From Bdellovibrionia bacterium (GTDB lineage Bacteria; Bdellovibrionota; Bdellovibrionia; Bdellovibrionales; JAGQZY01), in contig JAUICP010000003.1 in the NCBI GenBank assembly GCA_030427805.1, positions 195,758 to 259,757 of the forward strand: DNA of 64,000 nt, read 5' to 3'. The notes under the pieces are model-generated. The model was not told the DNA's origin. It did not search any database and saw only the letters and a program-made list of their open reading frames with translations. The stretch's first letter is position 1. Each line of letters opens with the position of its first letter. This document shows positions 24,788 to 33,959 of the stretch, piece by piece. Position numbers and translations under genes: made by a program.

Positions 24788-25399
24788 CTAATAGATCGCG
24801 CCGAGAATAATTCTCGGGTCCGGATAAATTTTGAGAGCCTCGCTATGGTCTTCTTGACTCACAACCCCCGGTAAATCACCTTCGCTTGGCTTTATCAATG
24901 AAACCTGAACGTGGATATGGGGATTCCACCCCCCGTTTACTTCTTTAGAGCCAACCTCGGCGATGATCTCGCCTTGAGCAAATTCTTTACCAACAGGACT
25001 CACCTGTAAACTTTCTTTTGAAAGGTGACCCAGCAAAAGCCAAAACTGAAAACCATTAATCACATGCTCAGTGATGAGCGTCGGACCGTAATCCCAAGCT
25101 TGAGCATTGTCTTGAGCAAAAAGTACACGACCATCAGCAAAAGCATGAACTGGAGTTTTGGGAGGCGCACCAATGTCGATTCCCATGTGAATATTGCGAA
25201 CTTTCCTCAACTCTTCTGAAGAGTACTGTTCGCCCTTATACATACTGGGACGCAATTCATTGTATTTGCCAACACCCCACCGATTAATGGAGTTTTTATC
25301 GGCATCGTAGTCACCGCTAAAATCAAAGACGGGATAACTCTCGGGAAGCTTAATAATGGGATGAAATTTTTGTTGAGATAAGGATTCTACAAAACCCAT
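24788..25399 (-). CDS. M23-family (LytM-like) peptidase
   Basis: A 203-residue protein with the M23 zinc-endopeptidase motif order: HMGIDIGAPPKTPVHAFADG (the HxxxD region, about residue 70), a central GFQFWLLLGHLS, and a C-terminal HIHVQ (HxH). These supply zinc ligands in LytM enzymes that cleave peptidoglycan cross-bridges. No signal peptide is obvious at the N terminus (MGFVESLSQQKFHPIIKL), which is unusual for a cell-wall enzyme. A cytoplasmic or non-classically exported protein is possible. The start ATG has AGG upstream. Confidence 0.8.
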   Translation of the reverse strand: MGFVESLSQQKFHPIIKLPESYPVFDFSGDYDADKNSINRWGVGKYNELRPSMYKGEQYSSEELRKVRNIHMGIDIGAPPKTPVHAFADGRVLFAQDNAQAWDYGPTLITEHVINGFQFWLLLGHLSKESLQVSPVGKEFAQGEIIAEVGSKEVNGGWNPHIHVQVSLIKPSEGDLPGVVSQEDHSEALKIYPDPRIILGAIY

Positions 25400-25478
25400 A
25401 AAAAAACCTCCGAACCTGTATTTAGTTAACCTAAAAACAAATTCAGAGGTAGTCTCTTTTAAGTTAAATCGTTAAAAA

Positions 25479-25823
25479 TTAGTGTACTCGAACTTTCGAC
25501 TGAACTAATTCCATATTGCGTTCTTCTTGGCTCATTACCTGATCGTGCAGACTATCTAAAATATCCAGTAGTCTATCGTTTGCATCTAGTACAGCGTTAA
25601 AGAAGTCCGTTCCTTGGCCGCTGGCTTCGATCTCGCCAGACTCGCCGCTGAGGCTCAAAGTTACACTTGTAGTTCCTCCCATCACTTCTGGCCGATCAAC
25701 TTGCATACTTAAAGCCATTGCTGAGGTCAAAAATGGAGTTAACTCTTGAGCTTTCTGATAAAAATAGGCGCGTTCATCACCCGTTAGTTCGAGGAGAGCT
25801 GTTGGGTCAATTCGGTTAGACAT
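25479..25823 (-). CDS. Small protein, possibly HPF/S30AE-like
   Basis: A 114-residue soluble protein. The middle shows a strand-rich segment (VTLSLSGESGEIEASGQGTDFFNAVLDANDRLLDILDSLHDQV) that resembles the beta-strand-then-helix arrangement of ribosome hibernation factors (S30AE). The resemblance is weak and the N terminus, including GDERAYFYQKA, is not typical. It is divergent from the 28-residue membrane protein gene at 26061 and shares the 237-base upstream region 25824-26060, which holds a palindrome at 25944-25956. Treat as hypothetical. Confidence 0.55.
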   Translation of the reverse strand: MSNRIDPTALLELTGDERAYFYQKAQELTPFLTSAMALSMQVDRPEVMGGTTSVTLSLSGESGEIEASGQGTDFFNAVLDANDRLLDILDSLHDQVMSQEERNMELVQSKVRVH

Positions 25824-25943
25824 AACAAACCTCCTATATTACTAGTTTGAGGCTTTGCGCGTTAAAGTCAAGGCTGTCATTTGTAAGTTATTGTAATCAT
25901 TATGTAAAATAAATTTTATGGCTTCCATAAGTGTCTCAGAACG

Positions 25944-25956
25944 TCTCAATATGAGA
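25944..25956. promoter_or_regulatory. Palindrome TCTCAATATGAGA
   Basis: 5-3-5 palindrome in the divergent promoter region, embedded in a larger CGTCTC...GAGACG repeat (25942-25970). A near-identical palindrome occurs at 59429-59441. An operator is inferred. Confidence 0.4.
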
Positions 25957-26060
25957 GGTTTTTAGAGACGCTTCATTTCGGTTCGTGGATATCTGAAACG
26001 CGACAATCCACAGCCTTTTTGCGTGATTTAATGATTCTAAGGTAATGATGGAGGGGAAGT

Positions 26061-26147
26061 ATGAGTAGAGAAATGAAAGTCGTATTCGCACTAGAGAGCG
26101 CTTTAATTCTATTTTTATTGGCTACATCCGTGAGCCTTGTTCTATAA
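26061..26147 (+). CDS. 28-residue single-span membrane microprotein
   Basis: The ATG at 26061 is preceded by GGAGGGG at optimal spacing. It encodes MSREMKVVFALESALILF and continues with a hydrophobic LLATSVSLVL end, so the peptide is mostly one transmembrane helix with a short charged N terminus. A strong intrinsic terminator follows 27 bases after its stop. A ribosome-binding site, terminator and hydrophobic profile together argue that it is real, although no family is known to me. It is too short for automated gene finders and could be a toxin or a membrane-protein regulator. Confidence 0.6.
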   Translation: MSREMKVVFALESALILFLLATSVSLVL

Positions 26148-26173
26148 ATAAAAACCAGACCAAATTGTAAACC

Positions 26174-26205
26174 AAAAAGCTCGCACCACCCGCGAGCTTT
26201 TTTTT
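26174..26205 (+). terminator. Intrinsic terminator after the microprotein
   Basis: Stem AAAAGCTCGC / GCGAGCTTTT with a 7-base loop and an eight-T tract. Confidence 0.85.
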
Positions 26206-26225
26206 ATTTCCGCTTAGTTTTTTCA

Positions 26226-26512
26226 AATTGAACTCCGTTTCTTTTTAGATCACCTATTTTTTACCTTCTCGAACTCCCCCTCTCACCGCCTCTTCGACGA
26301 GTTCCGCAACTTTACCCATCCACAGTCCTTCATCCACATTTCTCGGGAAAAAGTCCTCAGTCGAGCTTCGCTCTCCCTGCGGATTCCCTCGAAATGGGTG
26401 AATGTCAGTGGATGGGTAAAGTGAGGACTGTCTGAGGAGAAGAGCGCTGGTGAGAGGGGGAGTTCGAGAAGCCGTAAAAAACTTAGGTATAAAAAAGAAA
26501 CGGAATTCAATT
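26226..26512. repeat. 287-bp imperfect foldback element
   Basis: Two arms pair across a central loop. Left 26265-26287 and right 26449-26471 are perfect 23-bp complements. A further perfect 13-bp pair is TTTACCCATCCAC (26311-26323) with 26408-26420. Outer ends AATTGAACTCCG and CGGAATTCAATT pair with one mismatch. Small frames in the arms are by-products of the inverted structure, and no gene is supported. Confidence 0.85.
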
Positions 26513-26529
26513 AGGAGGAACTGCAATAA

Positions 26530-26557
26530 AAAAAGGCTCACGGGTGTGAGCCTTTTT
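26530..26557. terminator. Bidirectional intrinsic terminator of the prp operon
   Basis: GGCTCAC / GTGAGCC stem (26535-26541, 26546-26552) with loop GGGT, flanked by A and T tracts on both sides. It lies 24 bases past the prpC stop. Confidence 0.85.
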
Positions 26558-26580
26558 GTGTTTTCAATGGGTACTTGTTT

Positions 26581-27699
26581 TTATTTGCTGACTTTGCGCT
26601 CACCGTGTCCGATGTACTCAGAAAGAGGACGGATGATGCGATTGTTCTCAGCTTGCTCGATAATGTGAGCTGCCCAACCCGTAATACGACTCATTACAAA
26701 GATCGGCGTGAAGAAATCGATTTCAAAACCCATCATGTAATAAGCAGGACCTGCAGGGAAATCCAAGTTTGGATAAATGTTTTTCTCAGCGATCATTGTT
26801 TCTGCTAAGCCATCGTACATTTTCATCCACTTTTGCTCACCCGTTGAATCGGCCATGAGCTGTGCGTACTTCTTCATAGTCGGAACGCGAGAGTCACCTT
26901 TCTTATAAACACGGTGACCAAAACCCATGACTTTTCTCTTGTCTTTAAGGGCCTGGAGCATCCAGTCTTTCGCCTTATCAGGATCACCGACCTCTAACAT
27001 CATGTGCATAACTTGCTCATTGGCACCACCGTGAAGAGGCCCTTTAAGAGCGCCAATTCCACCAGTGACAGCACTGTAAAGATCAGATGTCGTTGACGTA
27101 ATCACTCGAGTCGTGAATGTTGAAGCATTAAAGCTGTGCTCAGCATACAAAATCAAAGAAACATCGAAAGCTTTGATTGTGTCTTTATTAGGGACTTCGC
27201 CAAAACACATGTGAAAAAAGTTTTCCGCAATCGAAAGGTCTGTTTTTGGCTCGATATATTCCTTGCCCATTTTATGGCGGTAGAATGCAGCGATCGCCGT
27301 AGGAATTTTAGCAAGGAGGTTCATGGCCCGTTCGCGCTTGCGATCACTTCCCTCGTAGTCCCAATGCTCAGGATCTTCGCATCCGATAAAGCTAACAGCT
27401 GTGCGAATGGCATCCATAGGATGAGTCGTTGTTGGAAGTTCTTTGATGACATTGAGGCAGGCCTTGCTCAATGGGCGAAGAGATCGTTCTTTTTTCGTGA
27501 ACTCTTCGAGCTGAGAAGCGTTTGGTAAATCATCATTCCAAAGGAGGTAAGCGACTTCTTCAAAATTACAGTTTTCAGCGAGATCTTGTACGGGGTAGCC
27601 GCGATAAACCAACGAATTAATTTCGGGCATGACCTTCGATACAGAAGTCGTATCAATCACTGCCCCTTCTAAACCTTTATTTACATTTACTTTAGACAT
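26581..27699 (-). CDS. prpC: 2-methylcitrate synthase
   Basis: Citrate-synthase-family enzyme that condenses propionyl-CoA with oxaloacetate to 2-methylcitrate, the entry step of the methylcitrate cycle. It has the family landmarks INSLVYRGYPVQDLAE, HPMDAIRTAV, LYAEHSFNASTFTTRV (catalytic His region), GALKGPLHGGANEQVM and MGFGHRVYKKGDSR (second catalytic His). Length (372) fits the short type used for PrpC. It is the third gene of an operon with prpB and prpD. The operon context supports PrpC over a housekeeping citrate synthase. Its ATG lies 12 bases after the prpB stop. Confidence 0.92.
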   Translation of the reverse strand: MSKVNVNKGLEGAVIDTTSVSKVMPEINSLVYRGYPVQDLAENCNFEEVAYLLWNDDLPNASQLEEFTKKERSLRPLSKACLNVIKELPTTTHPMDAIRTAVSFIGCEDPEHWDYEGSDRKRERAMNLLAKIPTAIAAFYRHKMGKEYIEPKTDLSIAENFFHMCFGEVPNKDTIKAFDVSLILYAEHSFNASTFTTRVITSTTSDLYSAVTGGIGALKGPLHGGANEQVMHMMLEVGDPDKAKDWMLQALKDKRKVMGFGHRVYKKGDSRVPTMKKYAQLMADSTGEQKWMKMYDGLAETMIAEKNIYPNLDFPAGPAYYMMGFEIDFFTPIFVMSRITGWAAHIIEQAENNRIIRPLSEYIGHGERKVSK

Positions 27700-27711
27700 A
27701 CTTCCTCCGGA

Positions 27712-28617
27712 TTAGTTGTGTCCTTCTTGGGAAAAATTAAAAATATCTTTATCAAAATCATTGTATTCTTCGTAACGAACTATTTCGTAAAGGCGCTTTC
27801 GCGTTTGCATGCGATCGAGAATGGGTTCTTGCGTGCCCTTTTCTTTGATCGAACGGAAGCCATCTTCGACGGCCTTCATGGCTAAGCGCCATCCAGTTAC
27901 TGGATAAATCACCATGTTGAAACCCAGGTTCTCTAAAGTGGCTTTATCGAGAAGTTTTGATTTTCCAAACTCTGTCATATTGGCCAGCAATGGAACTTTG
28001 ATTTCTTTACGGAAGCGCTCAAACTCTGACTCGTTTTGAAGGGCTTCTGGAAAAATCATTTCGGCACCGGCGTCAACGTAAGCCTTAGCTCGAGCGATGG
28101 CATTATCCAACCCCTCAGAGGCCCTTGAATCGGTTCGCGCAATCAACAAAAACTTATCGTCAAACTTAGCATCGCTGGCCGCTCGAATTTTGCGACACAT
28201 TTCATCTTGGCTGACGATGGATTTATTATCGAGATGTCCACAGCGCTTTGGGTTGACCTGATCCTCGAGGTGGGCTCCTGAGAGTCCCAACTCTTGCATT
28301 TCAATCACCGTACGCGCCACGCTCATTGGTTCACCAAAACCCGTGTCGATATCAATGATCGAAGGAAGGTTGGTCACTCGAGAAATGGCCCGACCTCTTT
28401 GTGCCACTTCCGTCAAAGTCGTGAGACCAATATCAGGTAGGGCGAGATCTGTTGAGAGCACTCCTCCAGAAATATACACGCCATCGAATTCCAAATCTTC
28501 AATCAACTGCGCCACTAAGGGAGAAAAGGCTCCTGGAAATTGTAGGAGCTTTCCTGACTCTAGGTCCTCTCTTAGTTTTCTACGCTTTTGGCCCGGGGCC
28601 GTTGTTTCAAAAATCAT
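27712..28617 (-). CDS. prpB: 2-methylisocitrate lyase
   Basis: Cleaves 2-methylisocitrate to pyruvate and succinate. ICL/PEP-mutase family fold. The signature KRCGH (as PKRCGHL, with the catalytic Cys) occurs near residue 122, preceded by the metal-site DIDTGFGEP and followed by ARTDSRASEGLDNAIARAKAY and AEMIFPEAL. Length (301) is standard. It lies eight bases after prpD and 12 before prpC, all on the minus strand. Confidence 0.95.
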   Translation of the reverse strand: MIFETTAPGQKRRKLREDLESGKLLQFPGAFSPLVAQLIEDLEFDGVYISGGVLSTDLALPDIGLTTLTEVAQRGRAISRVTNLPSIIDIDTGFGEPMSVARTVIEMQELGLSGAHLEDQVNPKRCGHLDNKSIVSQDEMCRKIRAASDAKFDDKFLLIARTDSRASEGLDNAIARAKAYVDAGAEMIFPEALQNESEFERFRKEIKVPLLANMTEFGKSKLLDKATLENLGFNMVIYPVTGWRLAMKAVEDGFRSIKEKGTQEPILDRMQTRKRLYEIVRYEEYNDFDKDIFNFSQEGHN

Positions 28618-28625
28618 AGCATTCC

Positions 28626-30134
28626 TTAGAAAATTCCACGGTGGTCGCGCTCGTTCATTTCGAGTTGGGCCATCGGGATTTGTACGTTGAGAAGCTTCAC
28701 TTGATCAGCACTCAAGTTTGGAAGGTCTTGAACGAGATCAATAAATCGATTGCGCTCATCCTGTGTAATAATACCTTCAGTCAGGGTATCGAACTTCTTG
28801 ATGTAGTTTTCTCGAACAAAAGGACGGGCTCCCGCAGGGTGAGCATTTGCCACGCCAAGCTCATCTTCGATGACATCACCATTATTCATAGTAATAACAA
28901 CTCGGGCACCGAAACGCTTTTTATCAGGATTTGGATCGTGATAAGCTTCCGTCCACTTAGGATCTTCCACTGTGGAGATTTTATGCCAAAGAGCTACTGT
29001 CTCAGGACGTCCCGCTCTTTCTGGAGTGTAACTATTGACGTGGTGCCAAGAGCCATCTTCAAGGGCCACAGCAAAAATATACATAATTGAATGATCAAGT
29101 GTTTCGCGACTCGCCTTCGGATCCATTTTTTGCGGATCGCCAGCTCCTGTCCCGATGACGTAATGGGTGTGATGAGATGTATGAAGCACAATGCTTTTAA
29201 CATCTGAGAAGTTAGAAATCTTTTCACGCATTCTAAAAGCAAGATCGATCAAAGCTTGAGATTGGTATTCGGCTGAATGCTCTTTAGTGTAAGTTTCAAG
29301 AATGGCATCTTTTGCTTCACCCTTTTCTGGAAGAGGAACCACATAGGAAGCATCCTTTCCGCCGAGCATCCAAGCAATTACTGAATCTTCACCTTCATAG
29401 ATTGGACTCGGAGCCCCTTCGCCACGCATACAGCGATCGACGGCCTCGATGGCCAACTTGCTCGAGTGGGCAGGTGCAAAAGCCTTCCACGATGAAATTT
29501 CACCTTTTCGCGACTGGCGCGTTGAAAAAGAAACGTGAAGGGCTTGTTGAATCGATTGATAAACCGTATCTGTATTCAAGCCAAGCATCGTACCGATCCC
29601 CGCAGCACTTGCAGGACAAAGGTGCGCAATGTGATCTTTTTTGTACTCGTGCAGACAAATTCCCTTTACCAAATTGACGTGAAGCTCGTATCCCGTCGCA
29701 AGACCGCGAAGGAGCTCAGCTCCCGATTTACCTTTGGTCTGAGCCACTGCTAAGATCGGTGGGATATTATCACCGGGATGAGAATAATCGGCGGCCAAGT
29801 ACGTATCGTGAAAATCGAGCTCACGAACAGCTGTGCCGTTGGCCCAGGCGGCCCACTCTGGAGAGAAGGTCTGATCATTTGGCATTCCGAAAACCGTAGC
29901 TCCGCCATTGCGTGGATGACAAAGAGCCATGGAGCGTGCGTTAGCAACGGGTCTTCTGTTTGATGCAGCGATGGCAACTGAGGCGTTATCGATAATTCGA
30001 TTGATGATCATATCGGTAGCACCCGCTGAAACGGCGACGGGATCGGTGGCGACTTCAGCCATTTTCCACGCGAGTTGATCTTCTTTTGCTAGGGGTTCTT
30101 TAGAGGGGTAGACACGGACCTTGTGGTTCTTCAC
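28626..30134 (-). CDS. prpD: 2-methylcitrate dehydratase
   Basis: MmgE/PrpD-family dehydratase converting 2-methylcitrate towards 2-methyl-cis-aconitate. At 502 residues it is a full-length PrpD. Landmarks include a [21 protein letters not shown] region near residue 110, [13 protein letters not shown], and [20 protein letters not shown] in the second half. The start is GTG at 30134, with AAGGAG upstream. It is the first gene of the operon. An AcnD gene is not in the window, and no PrpR-type regulator is adjacent, so control must come from elsewhere. Confidence 0.93.
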   Translation of the reverse strand: MKNHKVRVYPSKEPLAKEDQLAWKMAEVATDPVAVSAGATDMIINRIIDNASVAIAASNRRPVANARSMALCHPRNGGATVFGMPNDQTFSPEWAAWANGTAVRELDFHDTYLAADYSHPGDNIPPILAVAQTKGKSGAELLRGLATGYELHVNLVKGICLHEYKKDHIAHLCPASAAGIGTMLGLNTDTVYQSIQQALHVSFSTRQSRKGEISSWKAFAPAHSSKLAIEAVDRCMRGEGAPSPIYEGEDSVIAWMLGGKDASYVVPLPEKGEAKDAILETYTKEHSAEYQSQALIDLAFRMREKISNFSDVKSIVLHTSHHTHYVIGTGAGDPQKMDPKASRETLDHSIMYIFAVALEDGSWHHVNSYTPERAGRPETVALWHKISTVEDPKWTEAYHDPNPDKKRFGARVVITMNNGDVIEDELGVANAHPAGARPFVRENYIKKFDTLTEGIITQDERNRFIDLVQDLPNLSADQVKLLNVQIPMAQLEMNERDHRGIF

Positions 30135-30403
30135 AACAATCTCCTTAAAAATGAGTATTTATATATTGAGCGACGCCACAAGTTATATGCGAGTCCCCGA
30201 AGGGTCAATACTTGCTGGAGTTGGCCAAGCCCAGAAATACAGAATTTTAGCAAAACTCTAGAGAAATAGGCCTCCTTTGGAGGCTCCCCAAGGGCTGCGG
30301 AGGCCCTTTTAAAGACTGGCCCAAAGGCTACAAAAATGTCTAGATCTTCCCATTGTCAGACAATTATACGGACTCGGGAATCAGCTTGAATTAGACTAGG
30401 TCT

Positions 30404-30697
30404 ATGGCAGATCGCCCCAGCAAAAAGCTCCCGACAGACTATCCGCAAATGGCTTTCCGAATCAAAAGTGAGGACAAGGACGCCCTGATGAATTTCATTA
30501 ATCAAATTCACGATATCGCCAATAAGAGTGTCGAAAAAAACGAGAAGAAAGTTAAAAAAAATGAAGTCATTGTCGATGCCCTTTGGTTGGGACTCATTCA
30601 ACTCAAGAAGAAGTATCGCCACCTAGACCAGGAGCGCGAGCAAAAGGCCCTAGAGGAAAGTCAAAAAGACCAACCGCTAGATAGTGAAGCCTCTTAA
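30404..30697 (+). CDS. Small charged protein, possible ribbon-helix-helix
   Basis: A 97-residue highly charged protein (many Lys, Asp and Glu). The segment YPQMAFRIKSEDKDALMNFINQIHDIA could form a strand followed by a helix like ribbon-helix-helix DNA-binding proteins, but the match is weak. The C terminus is a long acidic/basic tail. It is divergent from prpD across a 269-base region containing a GGCCTCC / GGAGGCC hairpin (about 30270-30306). Function is unknown. Confidence 0.6.
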   Translation: MADRPSKKLPTDYPQMAFRIKSEDKDALMNFINQIHDIANKSVEKNEKKVKKNEVIVDALWLGLIQLKKKYRHLDQEREQKALEESQKDQPLDSEAS

Positions 30698-30755
30698 TCC
30701 CCTATTGAAGCCCAGTTTTGTTTCAAAAAAACACTAGAATTGTCGATACAAAAGC

Positions 30756-32012
30756 ATGGCAGCAAACCGACGTTACGAGCCCCACAAAAGGACCTCCCCC
30801 GTTTTAGTGATAGTGACTCTTCTATCATTTGGATTGGCAAGCTTTCTCACATACAAGGTTCTAAAACGCCAGGGAATCATAGAACTCCAACCTGAGACCA
30901 CTGACCTCAGTCAAATCCAGGAGCCAACAGAAAGCCCGACTCTTGATGAAGATTTTTTAGAAACCGAAGCCACCCCCGAAGAGAACTTCGAGCAAGAAAT
31001 CGTTATCTACGGACCGCCTAAGCCCGACAATCTGGATAAAGTCGAACTCGAACAATTTGAACTCAATAGCTCCACCGAAAAGATCTACATCAGTCCGGTG
31101 GACTTTAAATATTTTCGCGATGATGGCTATTTAGTCTTACCGAAAGAGCGAGGAGTTTGGCTGGGATGGGTCAGTCCTCAAGAAGATATTAAATTTGATC
31201 TCTACGAACTGATTTTTTCACGCTACAAAGATTTCAGGAAACTTTTGGGCAAAGACCAATTTCGACAGACCAATATACTCCTACGACGATTCCCCTTGGG
31301 GAATATTTATTGGAAGTTGCGAGGACGTAACAAAGATTCCGGTGAATGGTCTCCCTACTCGGCCGCAACCCACCTGCAAATCTATACAGAGACTCCGGGA
31401 ATCCAACCGACGCAAAGTACGGATGGCACCCCAAAACACGGAAAGTTTCACCTTGCATGGGCCCCCCTTCCTCGTGTGACGACCTACGAAATTGAATACG
31501 GATTTGAAAGAGATCGACTGGTTCAAGTCAAAAAGACAAGGAGTACTCGTCTTGATATTTGGGCCCGAGGCCAGAAGAGTCTGTACTGGCGCATCCGCTC
31601 CCTCAATGACCTGGGACAAGGCATGAGTCAATTTTCAGAGGTCCACGAAGTTCACTTCTTTTCACGGGAACTCGCCTCTGGCTTAAAAAAGATCGAGAGA
31701 TCCGACCTAAAGGCGCCAAAGCACCTCTATCCAGCGAGCTTTAGTATCATCACAAAAAGTAAAAAGAGCCCCTTGCGCTTTACATGGGAGACAATTCCCA
31801 TGGCAAAGTACTATGAAATTCAACTGGCCAATACACCGGAGTTCTTTTTCACGGTTTATAAGAAAACCACTAAAAGAACCCACCTAAAGATCAAACCCCA
31901 ACTCGATTTGGGACAGTATTTCTGGCGCGTTCGCTATCGTTCAAAAAAACAAAATGAATGGTCTCAATGGTCAGAGCCCATGCCTTTCACCCTCCAGCAA
32001 AAAACCCTTTAA
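30756..32012 (+). CDS. Membrane-anchored protein with FN3-like repeats
   Basis: A 418-residue protein. An N-terminal transmembrane segment (VLVIVTLLSFGLASFLTYKVL, about residues 17-37) is followed by an acidic linker (about 40-90). Three repeats end in a similar motif: IYWKLRGRNKDSGEWSPYS, LYWRIRSLNDLGQGMSQFS and YFWRVRYRSKKQNEWSQWS, the last resembling the WSxWS-type end of fibronectin-III-like domains. The topology suggests it is anchored in the inner membrane with repeats in the periplasm. Binding partner is unknown. It is 58 bases downstream of the small charged gene. Confidence 0.65.
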   Translation: MAANRRYEPHKRTSPVLVIVTLLSFGLASFLTYKVLKRQGIIELQPETTDLSQIQEPTESPTLDEDFLETEATPEENFEQEIVIYGPPKPDNLDKVELEQFELNSSTEKIYISPVDFKYFRDDGYLVLPKERGVWLGWVSPQEDIKFDLYELIFSRYKDFRKLLGKDQFRQTNILLRRFPLGNIYWKLRGRNKDSGEWSPYSAATHLQIYTETPGIQPTQSTDGTPKHGKFHLAWAPLPRVTTYEIEYGFERDRLVQVKKTRSTRLDIWARGQKSLYWRIRSLNDLGQGMSQFSEVHEVHFFSRELASGLKKIERSDLKAPKHLYPASFSIITKSKKSPLRFTWETIPMAKYYEIQLANTPEFFFTVYKKTTKRTHLKIKPQLDLGQYFWRVRYRSKKQNEWSQWSEPMPFTLQQKTL

Positions 32013-32179
32013 AGTCTCATTTTGAATGATCAGGCATTAGACAAGATATCACTAGAGTTACAATCATAACACCCCAGAAGCTATTATTTTGAGGATTCCA
32101 GGTACAGCCCTTGCTCTAAGATAACAGTGGGTATTGTAACAGGGAGTCCTTTTGGGGGGACAATTAATCCTAGTTAAAT

Positions 32180-32317
32180 AGAATATTAGAAGTTCAGGTA
32201 TGATTGGTCGTCGACCTTTGAACTTAAATTTTGTCACGCTAAGGTGTTCGCACCTTTGTTATATGCCAAAATGCAACTCTCCTCTCTTGCCGAAGGCCAC
32301 TGGCCTTCGGTTTTTTT
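32180..32317 (+). ncRNA. Candidate small RNA
   Basis: There is no ORF with a ribosome-binding site between 32013 and 32444, yet a perfect intrinsic terminator ends at 32317. Upstream of it is a 6-bp hairpin with a UUCG tetraloop (AAGGTG-TTCG-CACCTT, 32241-32256), itself bracketed by complementary TTTTG / CAAAA segments. A weak promoter-like pair (TTGGGG, then TAAATA 17 bases on) precedes it. The 5' boundary is a guess. It could instead be an attenuator in the nupC leader. Confidence 0.4.
32290..32317 (+). terminator. Strong intrinsic terminator
   Basis: Perfect 9-bp stem CCGAAGGCC / GGCCTTCGG, loop ACT, followed by seven T. It lies 127 bases upstream of the nupC start. Confidence 0.9.
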
Positions 32318-32444
32318 ATGGAATCAGGTCACCTGAACCGAGCGACTCATCAGGACCTTGTATATTTATTACAAAGTGTGCGAGCGTCAGATTCATTTTT
32401 CAATTCCCTTTGACTTCTCAGCCATAAATCACGATCTTAGCGCC

Positions 32445-33743
32445 ATGGATCGACTCGTCAGTTTTTTTGGAATTATTCTTCTGCTCGCTATCGCATTTGC
32501 CCTTTCTAGCAATCGCAAAGCGATTTCAAAACCCGTCGTTTTTTGGGGCCTCGGCCTGCAATTAGCACTGGCTGTTTTGGTTTTTGGTATCCCATTTCTC
32601 GATTTTGAAAGCCCCCTGCGATCTTATTTTGTTTACGTTAATGATGCCATTGTCGGCTTCCTCAATTATACGGCACTGGGAAGTCAGTTTATTTTTGGAG
32701 ACCTGGGAAATAACTCAAAAGGCTTTTATTTTGCCTTCCAAATTCTTCCGACCATTATCTTTTTCTCAAGTTTTATGGCGGTTCTATACCACTTAAAGAT
32801 AATGTACTACGTGGTCCTTGGGCTCGCCTGGGTCATGAAACGCCTTATGAAAATCAGTGGTGCTGAAAGTCTGGCGGTTGCGGCCAATGTTTTTGTTGGG
32901 CAAACAGAAGCCCCCTTGGTTATTAAACCTTATATCGAAAGAATGACTCGATCTGAACTGTACTCACTAATGACCGGAGGAATGGCCACCGTGGCTGGAG
33001 GAGTCCTCGCCTCCTATGTTCTACTTTTAAAAGATAGTGTTGACCAAATTGCCGCCCACCTTCTCACTGCCAGTCTGATGTCGGCTCCGGCCGCTCTAGC
33101 CATTGCTAAGATCATGCTCCCAGAAACGGGAATGCCCGAAACCATGGGTTCGATCCCCAAAGAAAGTAAGAAAAGTGACTACACCAATGTGATCGATGCC
33201 GCCGCCAGTGGGGCTGGCGAAGGATTAAAGCTGGCCCTCAATGTGGGAGCCATGCTTCTGGCATTTATTGCCCTCGTTGCACTGATGAATGGAATGCTCA
33301 CCCAAGTCGGAGAGTGGATTAGTTTTAATACCTGGGGAGTCGCCCTGGTTCCCGATGTTCTGCTCGTCAATGGCGAAGCCCAATTAACCTGGCAACTTGT
33401 TCTTGGCTGGCTATTTTCACCCCTCGCTTTTTTCATGGGAATTCCCTGGGAAGAGTGCATGGTGGCCGGAGCTCTTTTAGGTGAAAAAGTCATTCTCAAC
33501 GAATACGTGGCCTACTTGCACCTCTCCCAAGTTACAGAAACTCTGAGCACTCGGACCGAATTGATTTTATCCTATGCCCTTTGCGGTTTTGCCAACTTTT
33601 CTTCGATTGCTATTCAAATTGGCGGTATCGGTGGAATTTCTCCGAGTCGAAAAAAGGACCTTGCAGAACTTGGTATTAAATCGGTGATCGGCGGAAGCTT
33701 AGCGGCCTTCTTAACGGCAACCATCGCCGGCTTATTGATGTAA
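32445..33743 (+). CDS. nupC: Concentrative nucleoside transporter (NupC family)
   Basis: Inner-membrane ion-coupled nucleoside importer. From the ATG at 32445 the protein begins MDRLVSFFGIILLLAIAFAL, the usual CNT N terminus. The frame stays open to 32358 but that extension is not typical. The core signature FVGQTEAPLVIKPYIERMTRSELYSL, followed by MTGGMATVAGGVLASYV, and the C-terminal FANFSSIAIQIGGIGG are diagnostic. Eight or more hydrophobic segments are present. Length about 432 residues. It is preceded by the terminator at 32290-32317, so it has its own promoter within 127 bases. Nucleoside type is not predicted. Confidence 0.93.
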   Translation: MDRLVSFFGIILLLAIAFALSSNRKAISKPVVFWGLGLQLALAVLVFGIPFLDFESPLRSYFVYVNDAIVGFLNYTALGSQFIFGDLGNNSKGFYFAFQILPTIIFFSSFMAVLYHLKIMYYVVLGLAWVMKRLMKISGAESLAVAANVFVGQTEAPLVIKPYIERMTRSELYSLMTGGMATVAGGVLASYVLLLKDSVDQIAAHLLTASLMSAPAALAIAKIMLPETGMPETMGSIPKESKKSDYTNVIDAAASGAGEGLKLALNVGAMLLAFIALVALMNGMLTQVGEWISFNTWGVALVPDVLLVNGEAQLTWQLVLGWLFSPLAFFMGIPWEECMVAGALLGEKVILNEYVAYLHLSQVTETLSTRTELILSYALCGFANFSSIAIQIGGIGGISPSRKKDLAELGIKSVIGGSLAAFLTATIAGLLM

Positions 33744-33959
33744 AAATAGGATCTGAAAGAGTGTGCATTTTTTGATCCTAGAGTTAGAAAACAATTATTG
33801 TTTCATGACTCTTTTGAGCGGGCCTGTTAGCAATCTAGCGTCTCAACCCATCTCAGGGTGCAATATTATCCCTTAAATCGAAATTATCGCAGAATGACCC
33901 CTCGAACTTGCTGATTTTACTCCCTTTTGCTGGCCCCGGTTTTGTAATTACCTCATCTG

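Noticed and set aside
26254-26541. Two small frames in the 287-bp foldback
   Set aside because: They follow the inverted repeat, have no ribosome-binding site and mirror each other; not genes.
26581-27699. Housekeeping citrate synthase GltA
   Set aside because: The gene is third in an operon with prpB and prpD and is of the short type, so PrpC is favoured, though dual activity cannot be excluded.
32358-32444. Longer NupC start at 32358
   Set aside because: The extension is charged and not part of the CNT family N terminus; MDRLVSF at 32445 matches.
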